Source: Actinomycetes bacterium (GTDB taxonomy: Bacteria > Actinomycetota > Coriobacteriia > Coriobacteriales > Eggerthellaceae). From it: a stretch of DNA of 64,000 bases. Position 1 is the first letter of the stretch. Every line of letters begins with the position of its first letter. Shown piece after piece: positions 34,733-44,059 of this stretch. The stretch lies in NCBI GenBank assembly GCA_023394615.1, contig JAEXAI010000019.1, positions 140,607-204,606 of the forward strand, written 5' to 3'. The position numbers and the translations under genes are program-made. The notes under the pieces were generated by a model. That model searched no databases. It saw only the letters and a program-made list of their open reading frames with translations, and was not told the origin of the DNA.

Positions 34733-35995
34733 ATGGCGATACAGACGACATTCATACATGCGGCAGACTTGCATCTGGGAGCGGCATTCAAAGGCCTCAG
34801 ATCGCTGTCGAGCGCATGGGCCAATCGCATGTGCGAGGCGGTGCCCGAAGCATTCGAGCGCTTGGTGAAGGCGGCAATCGATCGCAAGGTGGACTTTGTG
34901 GTGTTGGCTGGTGATGTATTCGACATGGCGCGACCATCGTATGCCGACTTTATGAGGTTCTTCGAAGGCGTCGAGCGGTTGGGTCGGGCGGGCATCCCGG
35001 TGTATCTGTGCACGGGCAACCATGACCCCTATACTTCATGGCAAAACGATTTCGCGGAATTCCCCGAAAACCTTTTTATGTTTCCTGCGGATAAGCCGGG
35101 CTTTTTCGTGTACGAACGTGACGGCGAGCCGTTGGTGCTGCTGGGGGGACGCGGTTACTACAACCAATCGGTGTCGGCGTCTCAAGATATTGCGGCAGGA
35201 GTCACGCGTCACGCGGCGGAAGCGGCATGCCACACCAGTGCACCGTTCGCCGTGGGCGTTCTCCATACCGGATTGCATTTGGATCCTGTGAAAGCACCTA
35301 CCGATCCGGCTGCGCTTTTGCGCTCGGGCATGGATTATTGGGCGTTGGGCCACATACATATGCCGTACAAGGACTCCGCAGACAATCCCCGATTGGTTTT
35401 CTCGGGTTGCATACAAGGTCGCGACAGCAAGGAAACCGGTCCGCGTGGATGCTATCAGGTGACGCTTGAGCAAGACCGGCAAAACCGCATAGATTTTGTT
35501 CCCTTGGCAAGCGTGGTATGGCAGAAGCTCAACGTGGATGTAAGCGAGTGTGCAACGCTAGCCGACGTGAACGCTGCAATTATGCGTGCGCTCTTCGATT
35601 TGAATGGCAAGGCTCAATGCGAGGAAATGGTCGAGCGAGTGACGCTTGTGGGTACAACGCCGTTGCATGAGGCATTGCGCGCTCCGGGCGTAATCGAAGA
35701 CATGCGCAAAAAGATAAACGATGACTATCCTATTTTCTTCTGCGACGCCCTGATTGATAAAACGACGCTTCCGCTCAACCGCAAAGCGCTGAGTGAAGAA
35801 AACCTGTTTCCCGCAGTGCTCATGCGGCAGGCGCGTACTCAGGCAGAAGGCCGTGAAGAGGCAGTGGCATATCTGCAGCGGGAATTTTTGCAGAAGAACC
35901 TGCAGATGCCAATCGCATGCGTCAAAAACCTAGATGACTTGGAATCACAATCTGAGGATTTGCTCCTTGACCTTTTATGTGGGGGCGCTTCATGA
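34733..35995 (+). CDS. SbcD/Mre11-like metallophosphoesterase (YhaO-like)
   Basis: 420 residues. Calcineurin-type nuclease: FIHAADLHLGAAF (DxH), VLAGDVFDMA (GD), CTGNHDP (GNHD), GVLHTGL and ALGHIHMP (GH-H). C-terminal region resembles YhaO repair nucleases. The start MAIQTTFIHA at 34733 matches the family N-terminus; the ribosome site is weak. The stop overlaps the next start by ATGA, so it is coupled with the YhaN-like ATPase, the pair resembling SbcD/SbcC in DNA-end processing. Confidence 0.9.
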   Translation: MAIQTTFIHAADLHLGAAFKGLRSLSSAWANRMCEAVPEAFERLVKAAIDRKVDFVVLAGDVFDMARPSYADFMRFFEGVERLGRAGIPVYLCTGNHDPYTSWQNDFAEFPENLFMFPADKPGFFVYERDGEPLVLLGGRGYYNQSVSASQDIAAGVTRHAAEAACHTSAPFAVGVLHTGLHLDPVKAPTDPAALLRSGMDYWALGHIHMPYKDSADNPRLVFSGCIQGRDSKETGPRGCYQVTLEQDRQNRIDFVPLASVVWQKLNVDVSECATLADVNAAIMRALFDLNGKAQCEEMVERVTLVGTTPLHEALRAPGVIEDMRKKINDDYPIFFCDALIDKTTLPLNRKALSEENLFPAVLMRQARTQAEGREEAVAYLQREFLQKNLQMPIACVKNLDDLESQSEDLLLDLLCGGAS

Positions 35996-38184
35996 CCAAC
36001 GAGCGTTCCTACTATCTGAAATCTCTGCACATCGATGCGTTCGGACCATTCATGCAAAAGGACATCGGTCCTTTCAGCCCATCGCTGAATGTGGTGCTTG
36101 GAGCCAATGAAGCCGGTAAGACGACCGTCAGCGCCTTTGTGCGCGGTGTGCTATTCGGTTGGGAAGATGCGCGCGGTCAGCGAAACACGTACAAACCTGT
36201 CAGTGCCGAGCGGTCAGGGGCCTGTGTCTTCGCGCAAGCGAATGGCGACGAGATACGTTGTTCGCGGGGGCGCAACGCTGATGGCGTACAGCCCGAAGAG
36301 GCGGCGCGGCTGCTGCTTGATGACATTGATGCTGATACGTTTAAGACCATATTCTCCCTTGACAGCGATGAGCTGCGGGGGTTGGGAAAGACCAACGACG
36401 TGACAGCGCGCCTGCTCACCGCAGGGGCGGGCACCGTTGATTCTACAGCGCACGTGCTCAGCGATATCGACCAACGTCTGGCGATGCGCCTTTCGCGCGC
36501 GTCATCGCAGGTGGATTCCATTCCCAATTTGCAGACAGCCATCGATGAGGTGCGTGGGGAATTGGACCGCGCTTCGGCTGAAGCGGAGCGCTTCAAACAT
36601 GAAAACCGTGAGTATTTGGACTTGGCACCTCGCAGGCGCGAACTTTCGGAATCGTTGGATAGTATCAACACCGAAATCGAGAATCTGTCAGTGAAACACG
36701 ATTCGTTGGTGAAATTGGACCAACAGCGCCAAAGGCTCGCGGCTCAGAGTGACGATCTGTCTGTAGAAGAAGACGACTTGAAAGCGCTCGAGGAGTCAGC
36801 CCGACAAGCGCGTCAAGCCAAATACCTTGCCATCGATGCGGTGGAGGAGCGTGCTTTGCGTGACGGGTTGGAAGATTTGTCGGAAGAAGGGGCTGCGCTC
36901 GACCATCGCTACCTCATAGCCAAACAGGATTACGCATCGTCGAAAGCCCAATATGAAGCATTGGTGGAAGCTGATGACATTCAGGAGCTGAAGCGCAAAG
37001 CAAAGCGACAGCGCGTCACGCAGATAGTGCTGTCAGTGATTCTGCCTGTCCTGTTCATAACGTTGGGCGTGCCTGTTTTTGAGCATGCACGCGAAATCGG
37101 CAGCCTTTCGATAACCGCGTTGGGGCTCGTGTTGGTGGCGGTGGGCATCTTGATGGGCTGTGCGGCATTGGTGATGCTGTTTCGTCCCAACAAAGTAGAA
37201 GAGGAAATGACCACGCGGTTGCAGAATTCGCAATGGGTCATGCTGCAAGATAAAAAGAAACTGGAATCCTGTGAGCAGGAAAAGACGGTCTACGAAGCGA
37301 AAGTGGCCGCTTATTTGAAAGAAGCCGGTCTTGACGGGGCTCAGGGAAGCATCCGGCGTGCTCGCGCTTTGCTGGATGAGACTGGCGAGGCACGTTCTGA
37401 GGCGGGTCTTTTGATACAGCGTCGCCAGTCGCTCGTTGCGCGTCGTTCGTCTTTGGAAAACACGCGCGACCAGGTTGAGCGCGACCGTGCGAACATCATG
37501 GTGTCGTTGGGACTCGACGACCAGGTGCGTACGGACGTTTTAGAAGGACGCTTGCGTCAAAAGAAAGAACAGCGAGATGCCCAGCTTCGCACAAGCGAGA
37601 GCATAAACGCCCGATACGGCGAACTGAAACAAGAGCTTGCGGCGGCGCGCCATATGCGCCGTTTCGACGAGTTGAAACTTGAGAGCCAGATGCTGCAGAC
37701 GCGTATGGGCGAGGCCCTCGAAGATTACGCGCGCCTGCTTTTGGCTAAGCGCATGTTGCAATCATCTATCGCAGCGTGGGAAAGCAAGAGCCAGCCTGCC
37801 GTGTATCAGCAGGCCGGAAACTTGCTCTCTCTGATGACGCAGGGAAAGTGGGAACGTGTGCAGATAAGCCCCGAAGGTGGGCTTCAGGCCGTTGATGCAT
37901 TCGGCACACCGCGCGACCCGTTGCTGCTTTCCATGGGCACGTGCCAACAGCTCTATTTGAGTTTGCGTATCGCGCTTTTGGAGACAGCTGGCAACGTCGG
38001 GCGCTGCATGCCTATCTTGGCTGATGACATACTGGTCAATTTTGATGCCGAGCGCCGTATCGGTGCGGCTCGGGCGCTTCATCGTCTTTCGGAGTCGCGG
38101 CAGGTGATCGTTTTCACATGCCATGAAGAAGTTGTAAGGCTTATGCAGGATACCGCTTTGGGACTCAATTTGGTAGAGCTGTAA
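35992..38184 (+). CDS. YhaN/SbcC-like AAA ATPase with internal membrane helices
   Basis: 730 residues. N-terminal ABC-type ATPase half with Walker A in LGANEAGKTTVSAF (about 33-46), a long coiled coil (about 180-330 and 405-590) broken by two hydrophobic helices (about 340-398; IVLSVILPVLFITLGVPVF and ALGLVLVAVGILMGCAAL), and a C-terminal half with LLSMGTCQQLYLSLRIALLE (signature) and PILADDILVNFD (Walker B). This matches YhaN, where the helices replace the zinc hook region. Start 35992 overlaps the previous stop. Probable membrane-tethered partner of the upstream nuclease. Confidence 0.88.
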   Translation: MTNERSYYLKSLHIDAFGPFMQKDIGPFSPSLNVVLGANEAGKTTVSAFVRGVLFGWEDARGQRNTYKPVSAERSGACVFAQANGDEIRCSRGRNADGVQPEEAARLLLDDIDADTFKTIFSLDSDELRGLGKTNDVTARLLTAGAGTVDSTAHVLSDIDQRLAMRLSRASSQVDSIPNLQTAIDEVRGELDRASAEAERFKHENREYLDLAPRRRELSESLDSINTEIENLSVKHDSLVKLDQQRQRLAAQSDDLSVEEDDLKALEESARQARQAKYLAIDAVEERALRDGLEDLSEEGAALDHRYLIAKQDYASSKAQYEALVEADDIQELKRKAKRQRVTQIVLSVILPVLFITLGVPVFEHAREIGSLSITALGLVLVAVGILMGCAALVMLFRPNKVEEEMTTRLQNSQWVMLQDKKKLESCEQEKTVYEAKVAAYLKEAGLDGAQGSIRRARALLDETGEARSEAGLLIQRRQSLVARRSSLENTRDQVERDRANIMVSLGLDDQVRTDVLEGRLRQKKEQRDAQLRTSESINARYGELKQELAAARHMRRFDELKLESQMLQTRMGEALEDYARLLLAKRMLQSSIAAWESKSQPAVYQQAGNLLSLMTQGKWERVQISPEGGLQAVDAFGTPRDPLLLSMGTCQQLYLSLRIALLETAGNVGRCMPILADDILVNFDAERRIGAARALHRLSESRQVIVFTCHEEVVRLMQDTALGLNLVEL

Positions 38185-38284
38185 TATAATGTCAAGTTCG
38201 CGGGCTTTTCCGCGAGGACAATCCGTCGTGTAGGCGGATTCGTGTCCGCAAGCTATGCGGGCGTGTGAAGAAAGGAAGGCAGAC

Positions 38285-39580
38285 ATGCCAAGCACCGTGC
38301 TCGTCGGCGCCCAGTGGGGCGATGAAGGCAAGGGGAAGATAACCGACCTCATTGCCGGCGACTACAATTACGTCGTTCGTTTCCAGGGGGGCAACAATGC
38401 GGGCCATACCGTTATCCACGGCGACACGAAAATTGCTCTGCGACTGACTCCGTCGGGAATCATGTATCCGGGAATCACCCCCGTGATTGGCAACGGTTGC
38501 GTAATTGACCCTCGCGTTCTGGCTGGCGAGATAGAGATGCTGAAGGAAAACGGCATTTCAACCGACAAGCTAGTTATCAGCTGCGATGCGCATGTCATTA
38601 TGCCTTACCATATCGCACTTGACGGTGCTCATGAAAACCATCTAGGCAAGCATGAGATTGGTACGACCCACAACGGCATCGGACCGGCTTACGAAGACAA
38701 AGCGGCGCGCACTGGTATTCGCGTGCAGGACCTGCTCGATGAGCATATCCTGCGCCAGAAGCTTGAAACCGCGCTTGAACTGAAGAATCAGATTCTGGAC
38801 AAAATATACGGCCTGCCCACGTTTACAGTGGATCAGATTATGGAAGAATACCTGCCCTATGCCGACATGATTCGTCCGCATATGGCTGAAACCACGCAGT
38901 TATTGAACGAGGCGCTGCGTCGTGGTGAAAACATCCTGTTCGAGGGCGCGCAAGGCACGCTGCTCGACTTGGACCACGGCACGTATCCCTTTGTCACGTC
39001 ATCATCTTGCTGCGCAGGTGGCGCTCCCACCGGATCGGGTGTGGGCCCGAAAGCCATCAGCAAGGTCATCGGCATCAGCAAAGCCTACATCACCCGCGTG
39101 GGCTCCGGTCCTTTCCCCACCGAGTTGAAAGATGAAACCGGCGAGCTTTTGCGCGATGTGGGTGGCGAATACGGCGTGGTGACCGGACGCAAGCGTCGTT
39201 GCGGTTGGTTCGATGCTGTGATTGCCCGCTATGCAGCAGACGTGAACAGCCTGACCGATATGGCGCTCACGAAACTCGATGTGCTTTCGGCTGTGGACAC
39301 TATCAAGGTGTGTGTTGGTTACGAATCAGATGGGAAAGATTACGATTACTTCCCTATGCAGCACACTGCTTTATACCCCAAGCACGTGAACCCCATCTAC
39401 GAAGAGCTGCCGGGTTGGAAAGATCAAGACATCACCGGATGCCGTACTTTTGAAAGCCTGCCTGAAAACGCCCAACGTTATGTGGAATACCTTGAGGAAA
39501 AAGTGGGCGTGCCCATGAGCATCATCGCCGTGGGTCCCGACCGCGATCAAACAATTTTCCGCGGTTGGTCAAGCCGCTAA
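38285..39580 (+). CDS. purA: adenylosuccinate synthetase
   Basis: 431 residues; IMP plus aspartate plus GTP to adenylosuccinate. QWGDEGKGK near the N-terminus (P-loop-like), GGNNAGHTV, GIGPAYEDKAARTGIR, FEGAQGTLLDLDHGTYPFVTSS and TGRKRRCGWFD. Start 38285 follows AAAGGAAGG. The 100-nt leader carries two small hairpins (CGCGG/CCGCG; ATCCG/CGGAT) and a TATAAT at 38185-38190. Confidence 0.97.
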   Translation: MPSTVLVGAQWGDEGKGKITDLIAGDYNYVVRFQGGNNAGHTVIHGDTKIALRLTPSGIMYPGITPVIGNGCVIDPRVLAGEIEMLKENGISTDKLVISCDAHVIMPYHIALDGAHENHLGKHEIGTTHNGIGPAYEDKAARTGIRVQDLLDEHILRQKLETALELKNQILDKIYGLPTFTVDQIMEEYLPYADMIRPHMAETTQLLNEALRRGENILFEGAQGTLLDLDHGTYPFVTSSSCCAGGAPTGSGVGPKAISKVIGISKAYITRVGSGPFPTELKDETGELLRDVGGEYGVVTGRKRRCGWFDAVIARYAADVNSLTDMALTKLDVLSAVDTIKVCVGYESDGKDYDYFPMQHTALYPKHVNPIYEELPGWKDQDITGCRTFESLPENAQRYVEYLEEKVGVPMSIIAVGPDRDQTIFRGWSSR

Positions 39581-39593
39581 ACAGTAGGGAATG

Positions 39594-39632
39594 CAACCGC
39601 CCGTCGATGCTGAACAAGCGTGCGGGCGGTTG
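39594..39632 (+). terminator. hairpin between purA and purD
   Basis: Perfect 10-bp stem CAACCGCCCG / CGGGCGGTTG with a 19-nt loop and no T-run; possibly an attenuating or processing hairpin inside a purA-purD transcript. Confidence 0.5.
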
Positions 39633-39685
39633 TTGCAGAGAGGCCGCAGGCCGATTGCCCGCGGCATTGCAAAGGAGCAGTTCAT

Positions 39686-40978
39686 ATGAACATCGTTGTA
39701 TTGGGAAGCGGCGGGCGCGAGCACGCAATAGCGTGGGCGCTTTCGAAGTCGTCCCGTTGCGATGACCTGTTCGTTATCCCCGGCAACGGGGGAACGCAAT
39801 CAATCGCGCAGAACATCACCGGTATAGATATCTCAGACGGTGCGGCCATTGTGGGATTCGCGCACGCCCACGACGTGGGCTTGGTGGTAGTTGGCCCGGA
39901 AGTGCCGTTGGTTGCAGGTGTGGCGAACACGTTGCGCGACGCTGGGATTGCAGTGTTCGGCCCCGATGCGCAAGGTGCCCAGCTTGAAGGCAGCAAGCTT
40001 GCCAGCAAACGCTTCATGGAGGAAAACAATCTTCCCACAGCGCGCTATGCCACGTTCACTGAAAAGGAACTGGCGCTAGAATACGTGCGCGACATGGGAG
40101 CCCCCATCGTGGTGAAGGCTGATGGTTTGGCTGCGGGCAAAGGTGTTATCGTAGCCGAGAACACAGATGCTGCGCTCGATGCAGTTGAAGAGTGCTTCGA
40201 CGGCGCGTTCGGCGAGGCTGGACAACGCGTGGTCGTGGAAGAATGCCTTACAGGACCTGAATGCTCGCTGCTCGCCTTTATCACCGAAGGACGTGCTTTC
40301 TGCATGGCGGCTGCGCAAGACCATAAACGCGCCTTTGACGGTGACTTGGGTCCCAACACCGGAGGCATGGGTGTCTATTCGCCTGTGCCCATCGTCACAG
40401 ATGCCGAAATGGAGGCGATGCGTGACGTGATGTCGCGAGCGGCTGCGGCCACTGCGAAACCTCCGTTCGAAAACGACTATCGCGGCGTGCTCTACGGCGG
40501 TTTCATGCTAACGCCTGAAGGACCGAAACTGCTGGAATTCAACGTGCGCTTCGGCGATCCCGAAACACAGGTCGTGTTGCCGCGCCTTGAAAGCGATCTG
40601 GTGGATGTGATGGAAGCCGTCGCGAAAGGCGAGCCTGACAAGATAGATCTGCATTGGTCCAAGCAATGGGCTGTGTGCGTGGTGCTGGCAAGCGAAGGCT
40701 ATCCTGCCGCATACGAAAAAGGCAAGGTCATCCTTGGGATTGATGAAGCTGAAGACATGGAGGGCATCACTGTTTTTCATGCAGGTACGGCATTCAACAA
40801 AGATGACGAGCTCATCACGGCCGGTGGACGCGTACTAGACGTGGTTGCCCTCGGTGATACGTTCGATGAGGCGCGCGAGCGCGCATACGCCGCATGCGAC
40901 GTCATTAATTATGAAGGCAAACAATACCGCAGCGACATTGGTAAAAAGGCTGCGGCTGGACGAATTTCTTGGGAGTAG
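39686..40978 (+). CDS. purD: phosphoribosylamine-glycine ligase (GAR synthetase)
   Basis: 430 residues; second step of de novo purine synthesis. MNIVVLGSGGREHAIAW, PGNGGT, VGPEVPLVAG, ATP-grasp core (IVVKADGLAAGKGV, DHKRAFDGDLGPNTGGMG, LEFNVRFGDPETQ) and the C-terminal domain. Start follows AAAGGAGC. With purA upstream, purB at 8.7 kb and purC at 15.7 kb, much of the pathway is spread over the window rather than in one operon. Confidence 0.97.
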   Translation: MNIVVLGSGGREHAIAWALSKSSRCDDLFVIPGNGGTQSIAQNITGIDISDGAAIVGFAHAHDVGLVVVGPEVPLVAGVANTLRDAGIAVFGPDAQGAQLEGSKLASKRFMEENNLPTARYATFTEKELALEYVRDMGAPIVVKADGLAAGKGVIVAENTDAALDAVEECFDGAFGEAGQRVVVEECLTGPECSLLAFITEGRAFCMAAAQDHKRAFDGDLGPNTGGMGVYSPVPIVTDAEMEAMRDVMSRAAAATAKPPFENDYRGVLYGGFMLTPEGPKLLEFNVRFGDPETQVVLPRLESDLVDVMEAVAKGEPDKIDLHWSKQWAVCVVLASEGYPAAYEKGKVILGIDEAEDMEGITVFHAGTAFNKDDELITAGGRVLDVVALGDTFDEARERAYAACDVINYEGKQYRSDIGKKAAAGRISWE

Positions 40979-40985
40979 CGAATAT

Positions 40986-42275
40986 ATGCTAAGCGAACGA
41001 ATGTTGACTGGGGTTATAAACCAATGCACGGGTCCTCTGTTGAATCTGGAACCCACTGAAGCGCGTTTCATCCCAACGCCCGATCCCGCGAAGCGCTATA
41101 TGCTCTATATGCATGTGCCGTTTTGCGAAAGGTTGTGCCCGTATTGCTCGTTCAATCGCTTTCCTTATTCAGAAGAGCGCGCGAGGCCCTATTTCAAGAA
41201 CCTGCGCCGCGAGATGCTGATGTTGAAAGATCTGGGCTATGATTTCGATAGCCTCTATATTGGCGGGGGCACGCCCACTATCATGCTCGATGAACTGTGC
41301 GAAACCATTGATTTGGCGCGCGAGACGTTTTCCATACAAGAGGTCTCAAGCGAAACGAACCCCAACCACTTGGCACCGCGCTACATCGATGCCCTGCAGG
41401 GCAGAGTGCAGCGCTTGTCCGTAGGGGTGCAGAGCTTTGACAATAATCTGCTCAAGCAGATGGACCGCTATGAGAAGTACGGTTCTGCCGAGCAGATTTT
41501 CGAGCGCATCCAGTACGCCGCGCCGTATTTCAAGTCGCTGAACGTGGATATGATCTTTAACTTCCCCGAACAGACCGAGGATATCCTTATAAACGATTTG
41601 GCCTATATATTGGAAAGCGGCACCAGCCAAACAACATTCTACCCGCTGATGGCGTCGCCTTCGGTGTCTCGCTCTATGGCGAACACGCTGGGCAAGGTGG
41701 ACTATTCGCGCGAAAAGCAGTTCTACGATATCGTATGGCAGGTGCTCACTGACAACGGGTTCAAAATGGGCAGCGCATGGACCTTCAACAAATTCGATGA
41801 AGGCATGATTGACGAATATGTGGTCGATTATGAAGAATACCCTGCCATCGGCAGCGGTGGCATCACATATCTGGGCCACAATCTTTACGTGAATACGTTC
41901 TCTTTGCAGGAGTACAACGACGATATCGAAGCGGGCCGCATGTCCATTTCGGGACGGAAGCACTTCAACAAGCGCGATCGTATGCGGTATCGTTTTATGA
42001 TGCAGTTGTTCGGCCTGCGTTTGGACAAGCGGGCGTTCGAGCGAGATTTTGGATGCTCGGTCGAGCGAGGCCTTCCTGCCGAGATGGCCTTCATGAACGC
42101 CAATGGTGCTTTCGACGTGAACAATAGCGAGGAGCTCACGCTCACCCCGAAAGGACGCTATCTTACCGTGGTCATGATGCGCCAGTTCTTCATCGGCGTG
42201 AACAACCTGCGCGACCGCGCGCGTTCGGCTTTGACCGGCGAGGAGCACGAGCTGCTGTTTGGCAGCGGGAAATAG
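40986..42275 (+). CDS. radical SAM protein, coproporphyrinogen III oxidase-like (HemN/HemW family)
   Basis: 429 residues. [4Fe-4S]/SAM motif CERLCPYC (CxxxCxxC, about 46-53) after YMLYMHVPF, then SLYIGGGTPTIM, SSETNPNHL, RLSVGVQSFDNN and VDMIFNFPEQTED as in the HemN/HemW family. The C-terminal domain (about 300-429) is HemN_C-like. HemW acts as a haem chaperone, HemN as oxygen-independent coproporphyrinogen dehydrogenase; HutW/ChuW degrade haem. Which one applies is unresolved. It begins eight bases after purD and precedes cydAB, which needs haem. Confidence 0.82.
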   Translation: MLSERMLTGVINQCTGPLLNLEPTEARFIPTPDPAKRYMLYMHVPFCERLCPYCSFNRFPYSEERARPYFKNLRREMLMLKDLGYDFDSLYIGGGTPTIMLDELCETIDLARETFSIQEVSSETNPNHLAPRYIDALQGRVQRLSVGVQSFDNNLLKQMDRYEKYGSAEQIFERIQYAAPYFKSLNVDMIFNFPEQTEDILINDLAYILESGTSQTTFYPLMASPSVSRSMANTLGKVDYSREKQFYDIVWQVLTDNGFKMGSAWTFNKFDEGMIDEYVVDYEEYPAIGSGGITYLGHNLYVNTFSLQEYNDDIEAGRMSISGRKHFNKRDRMRYRFMMQLFGLRLDKRAFERDFGCSVERGLPAEMAFMNANGAFDVNNSEELTLTPKGRYLTVVMMRQFFIGVNNLRDRARSALTGEEHELLFGSGK

Positions 42276-42357
42276 GGGCCAAGCACAATCCGCTACGCGC
42301 GCCTATTGGCCTGCTGCGCGCTGGATGCCATTTAAATCATAATCGCTAATGCGACCG

Positions 42358-42391
42358 AATAGCACTCCTTCAACTGCGAAGAAGTGCTATT
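42358..42391 (+). terminator. terminator-like hairpin after the radical SAM gene
   Basis: AATAGCACT (42358-42366) / AGTGCTATT (42383-42391), perfect 9 bp, 16-nt loop, then ATTCTT. Confidence 0.6.
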
Positions 42392-42486
42392 ATTCTTGGT
42401 AAGGGCTCATGCTCGAGCGGGACTTATTGAGTTCGGGTTGTTCCGATACCCGTATTTGATTCGGGGTTTTATCTTTCTTTCGTATG

Positions 42487-42515
42487 TTGACGCACTGCTA
42501 CCTAAATGGTACTGT
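42487..42515 (+). promoter_or_regulatory. cydAB promoter
   Basis: TTGACG (42487-42492), 17-nt spacer, TACTGT (42510-42515), 54 nt before cydA. The leader then has AAAAGGC...GCCTTTT (42529-42548), a small hairpin just ahead of the ribosome site. Confidence 0.6.
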
Positions 42516-42569
42516 ACTTATATCAATTAAAAGGCAAGGGGCCTTTTATGGAGTGGAAGAAAGGGGAAG

Positions 42570-44057
42570 ATGATGTTGGATGCGGCGTTTTTGTCACGGT
42601 TTCAATTCGCGTTTACCGTGGCGTATCACTTCTTGTTCGTACCTATGTCAATCGGTCTCGGCTTGATTATGGCGCTTGCCCAGTCTCGCGCTTACAAGAG
42701 TCGCACACCCGAGGACATGGCCGCTGCGCACTTTTGGGTGAAGGTATTCACGATCACCTTCGCTGTGGGCGTTGCCACAGGAATCACGATGGAATTCGCA
42801 TTCGGTACCAACTGGGCCGATTATTCGCGTTTCGTCGGTGATATCTTCGGCGCACCGCTTGCAGCAGAAGCGTTGCTAGCGTTTTTCTTGGAGAGCTCGT
42901 TTTTGGGCGTCGTCCTGTTCGGGCGTAAAAAGGTATCTCCGAAGTTCTACATGGTTTCCGCTTGGCTCGTTTGGGCAGGCTCGCTGCTCAGCGGCTTGTG
43001 GATTCTCATCGCGAACTCGTGGATGCAGACCCCTGCAGGCTATGAGGTTCAACAGACTGCAGAAGGCGCGAAGGCTGTCATCACGAATTTTTGGGCGGCG
43101 GCATTCAATCCGTCCACGTTGGCGCGCTATTCGCACACTATCATCGCTCTGTTGATCTTCGGCGCGTTCGTGGCCATCGCCATTGGCGCATACCATATGA
43201 TCAAAGGCAATAAGGACTTCGGTAAAAAAACCGTGCGCACCGGCACAATCGTCGCTATTGTGGCTATCATCTTGATGGTTCCGGCCATGCATCAGCAAGC
43301 CGTGGTTGTCGCTGACAACCAGCCCGAGAAACTAGCTGCGATGGAAGGTCAATACGAATCCGGGGCCATGGGTATGACCATAGTCGGCTACGTCGACGAG
43401 AACGGCCAGAAGGTCATTGGCATAGAAGTGCCAATCGCCGGTATGACGAGTTGGCTGGCCTCTGGCAGCACCACTACTGTCTATCCTGGCTTGAACGATT
43501 ATGCAGCAGGCGATACCGCCCCTGTGCAATTCGTATTCCAGGCGTATCATTTGATGGTTGCTTTGTTCGGCTTGATTGGCATCTGGCTGATACTGGCTCT
43601 TATCACAACGTTCAGCAAAAAAGAACCGAAGAAAGGGCTCTTGAAGGCTCTTATGTGGGGTCCGCTGTTCCCCATGCTCGCTATACAGGCTGGCTGGATG
43701 GTCACCGAGGTCGGTCGTCAGCCATGGATCGTGTGGCATGAGCTACGCACGGCAGATGCTATATCGCAGGCCGTCGATCCGATTGAGCTGATGATTACCA
43801 TCGCGCTGTTCGTCGTGGTGTACGCATTTATCTTGGTCATGTACGTGAGAATCGTGCTCGGCGTTATTCGCAAAGGCCCGATTGTTGAAGAAGCAGACGG
43901 GAACCCGTTTGATGGTGGGAAGACCGCAAAGGCCGTTGATGGCGCTGCTGGCGCGAAGGCCGCCGTTGCTGATTCGTCAGGGAGCGGTGCCGCAAAGGCA
44001 GAAGCACCAGGAGCTGCACCCTCGGCGGGCGCTGCAACTGAAGGGGAGGCGAAGTAG
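42570..44057 (+). CDS. cydA: cytochrome bd ubiquinol/menaquinol oxidase subunit I
   Basis: 495 residues, about nine helices. Quinol oxidase haem-bearing subunit: LSRFQFAFTVAYHFLFVPMS (haem b595 His), GITMEFAFGTNW, the Q-loop start DNQPEKLAAMEG with the quinol-binding Lys and Glu, and GWMVTEVGRQPWIV. Short-Q-loop type. The last about 45 residues are an extra Ala/Gly/Ser-rich tail. Expected to remove oxygen with high affinity, protecting an anaerobe, or support microaerobic respiration. Two ATG codons (42570, 42573) follow AAAGGGG. Confidence 0.96.
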   Translation: MMLDAAFLSRFQFAFTVAYHFLFVPMSIGLGLIMALAQSRAYKSRTPEDMAAAHFWVKVFTITFAVGVATGITMEFAFGTNWADYSRFVGDIFGAPLAAEALLAFFLESSFLGVVLFGRKKVSPKFYMVSAWLVWAGSLLSGLWILIANSWMQTPAGYEVQQTAEGAKAVITNFWAAAFNPSTLARYSHTIIALLIFGAFVAIAIGAYHMIKGNKDFGKKTVRTGTIVAIVAIILMVPAMHQQAVVVADNQPEKLAAMEGQYESGAMGMTIVGYVDENGQKVIGIEVPIAGMTSWLASGSTTTVYPGLNDYAAGDTAPVQFVFQAYHLMVALFGLIGIWLILALITTFSKKEPKKGLLKALMWGPLFPMLAIQAGWMVTEVGRQPWIVWHELRTADAISQAVDPIELMITIALFVVVYAFILVMYVRIVLGVIRKGPIVEEADGNPFDGGKTAKAVDGAAGAKAAVADSSGSGAAKAEAPGAAPSAGAATEGEAK

Positions 44058-44059
44058 CC

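Noticed and set aside
38185..38284. Possible riboswitch in the purA leader
   Set aside because: Only two short simple hairpins are visible; no purine or PreQ1 aptamer core could be recognised.
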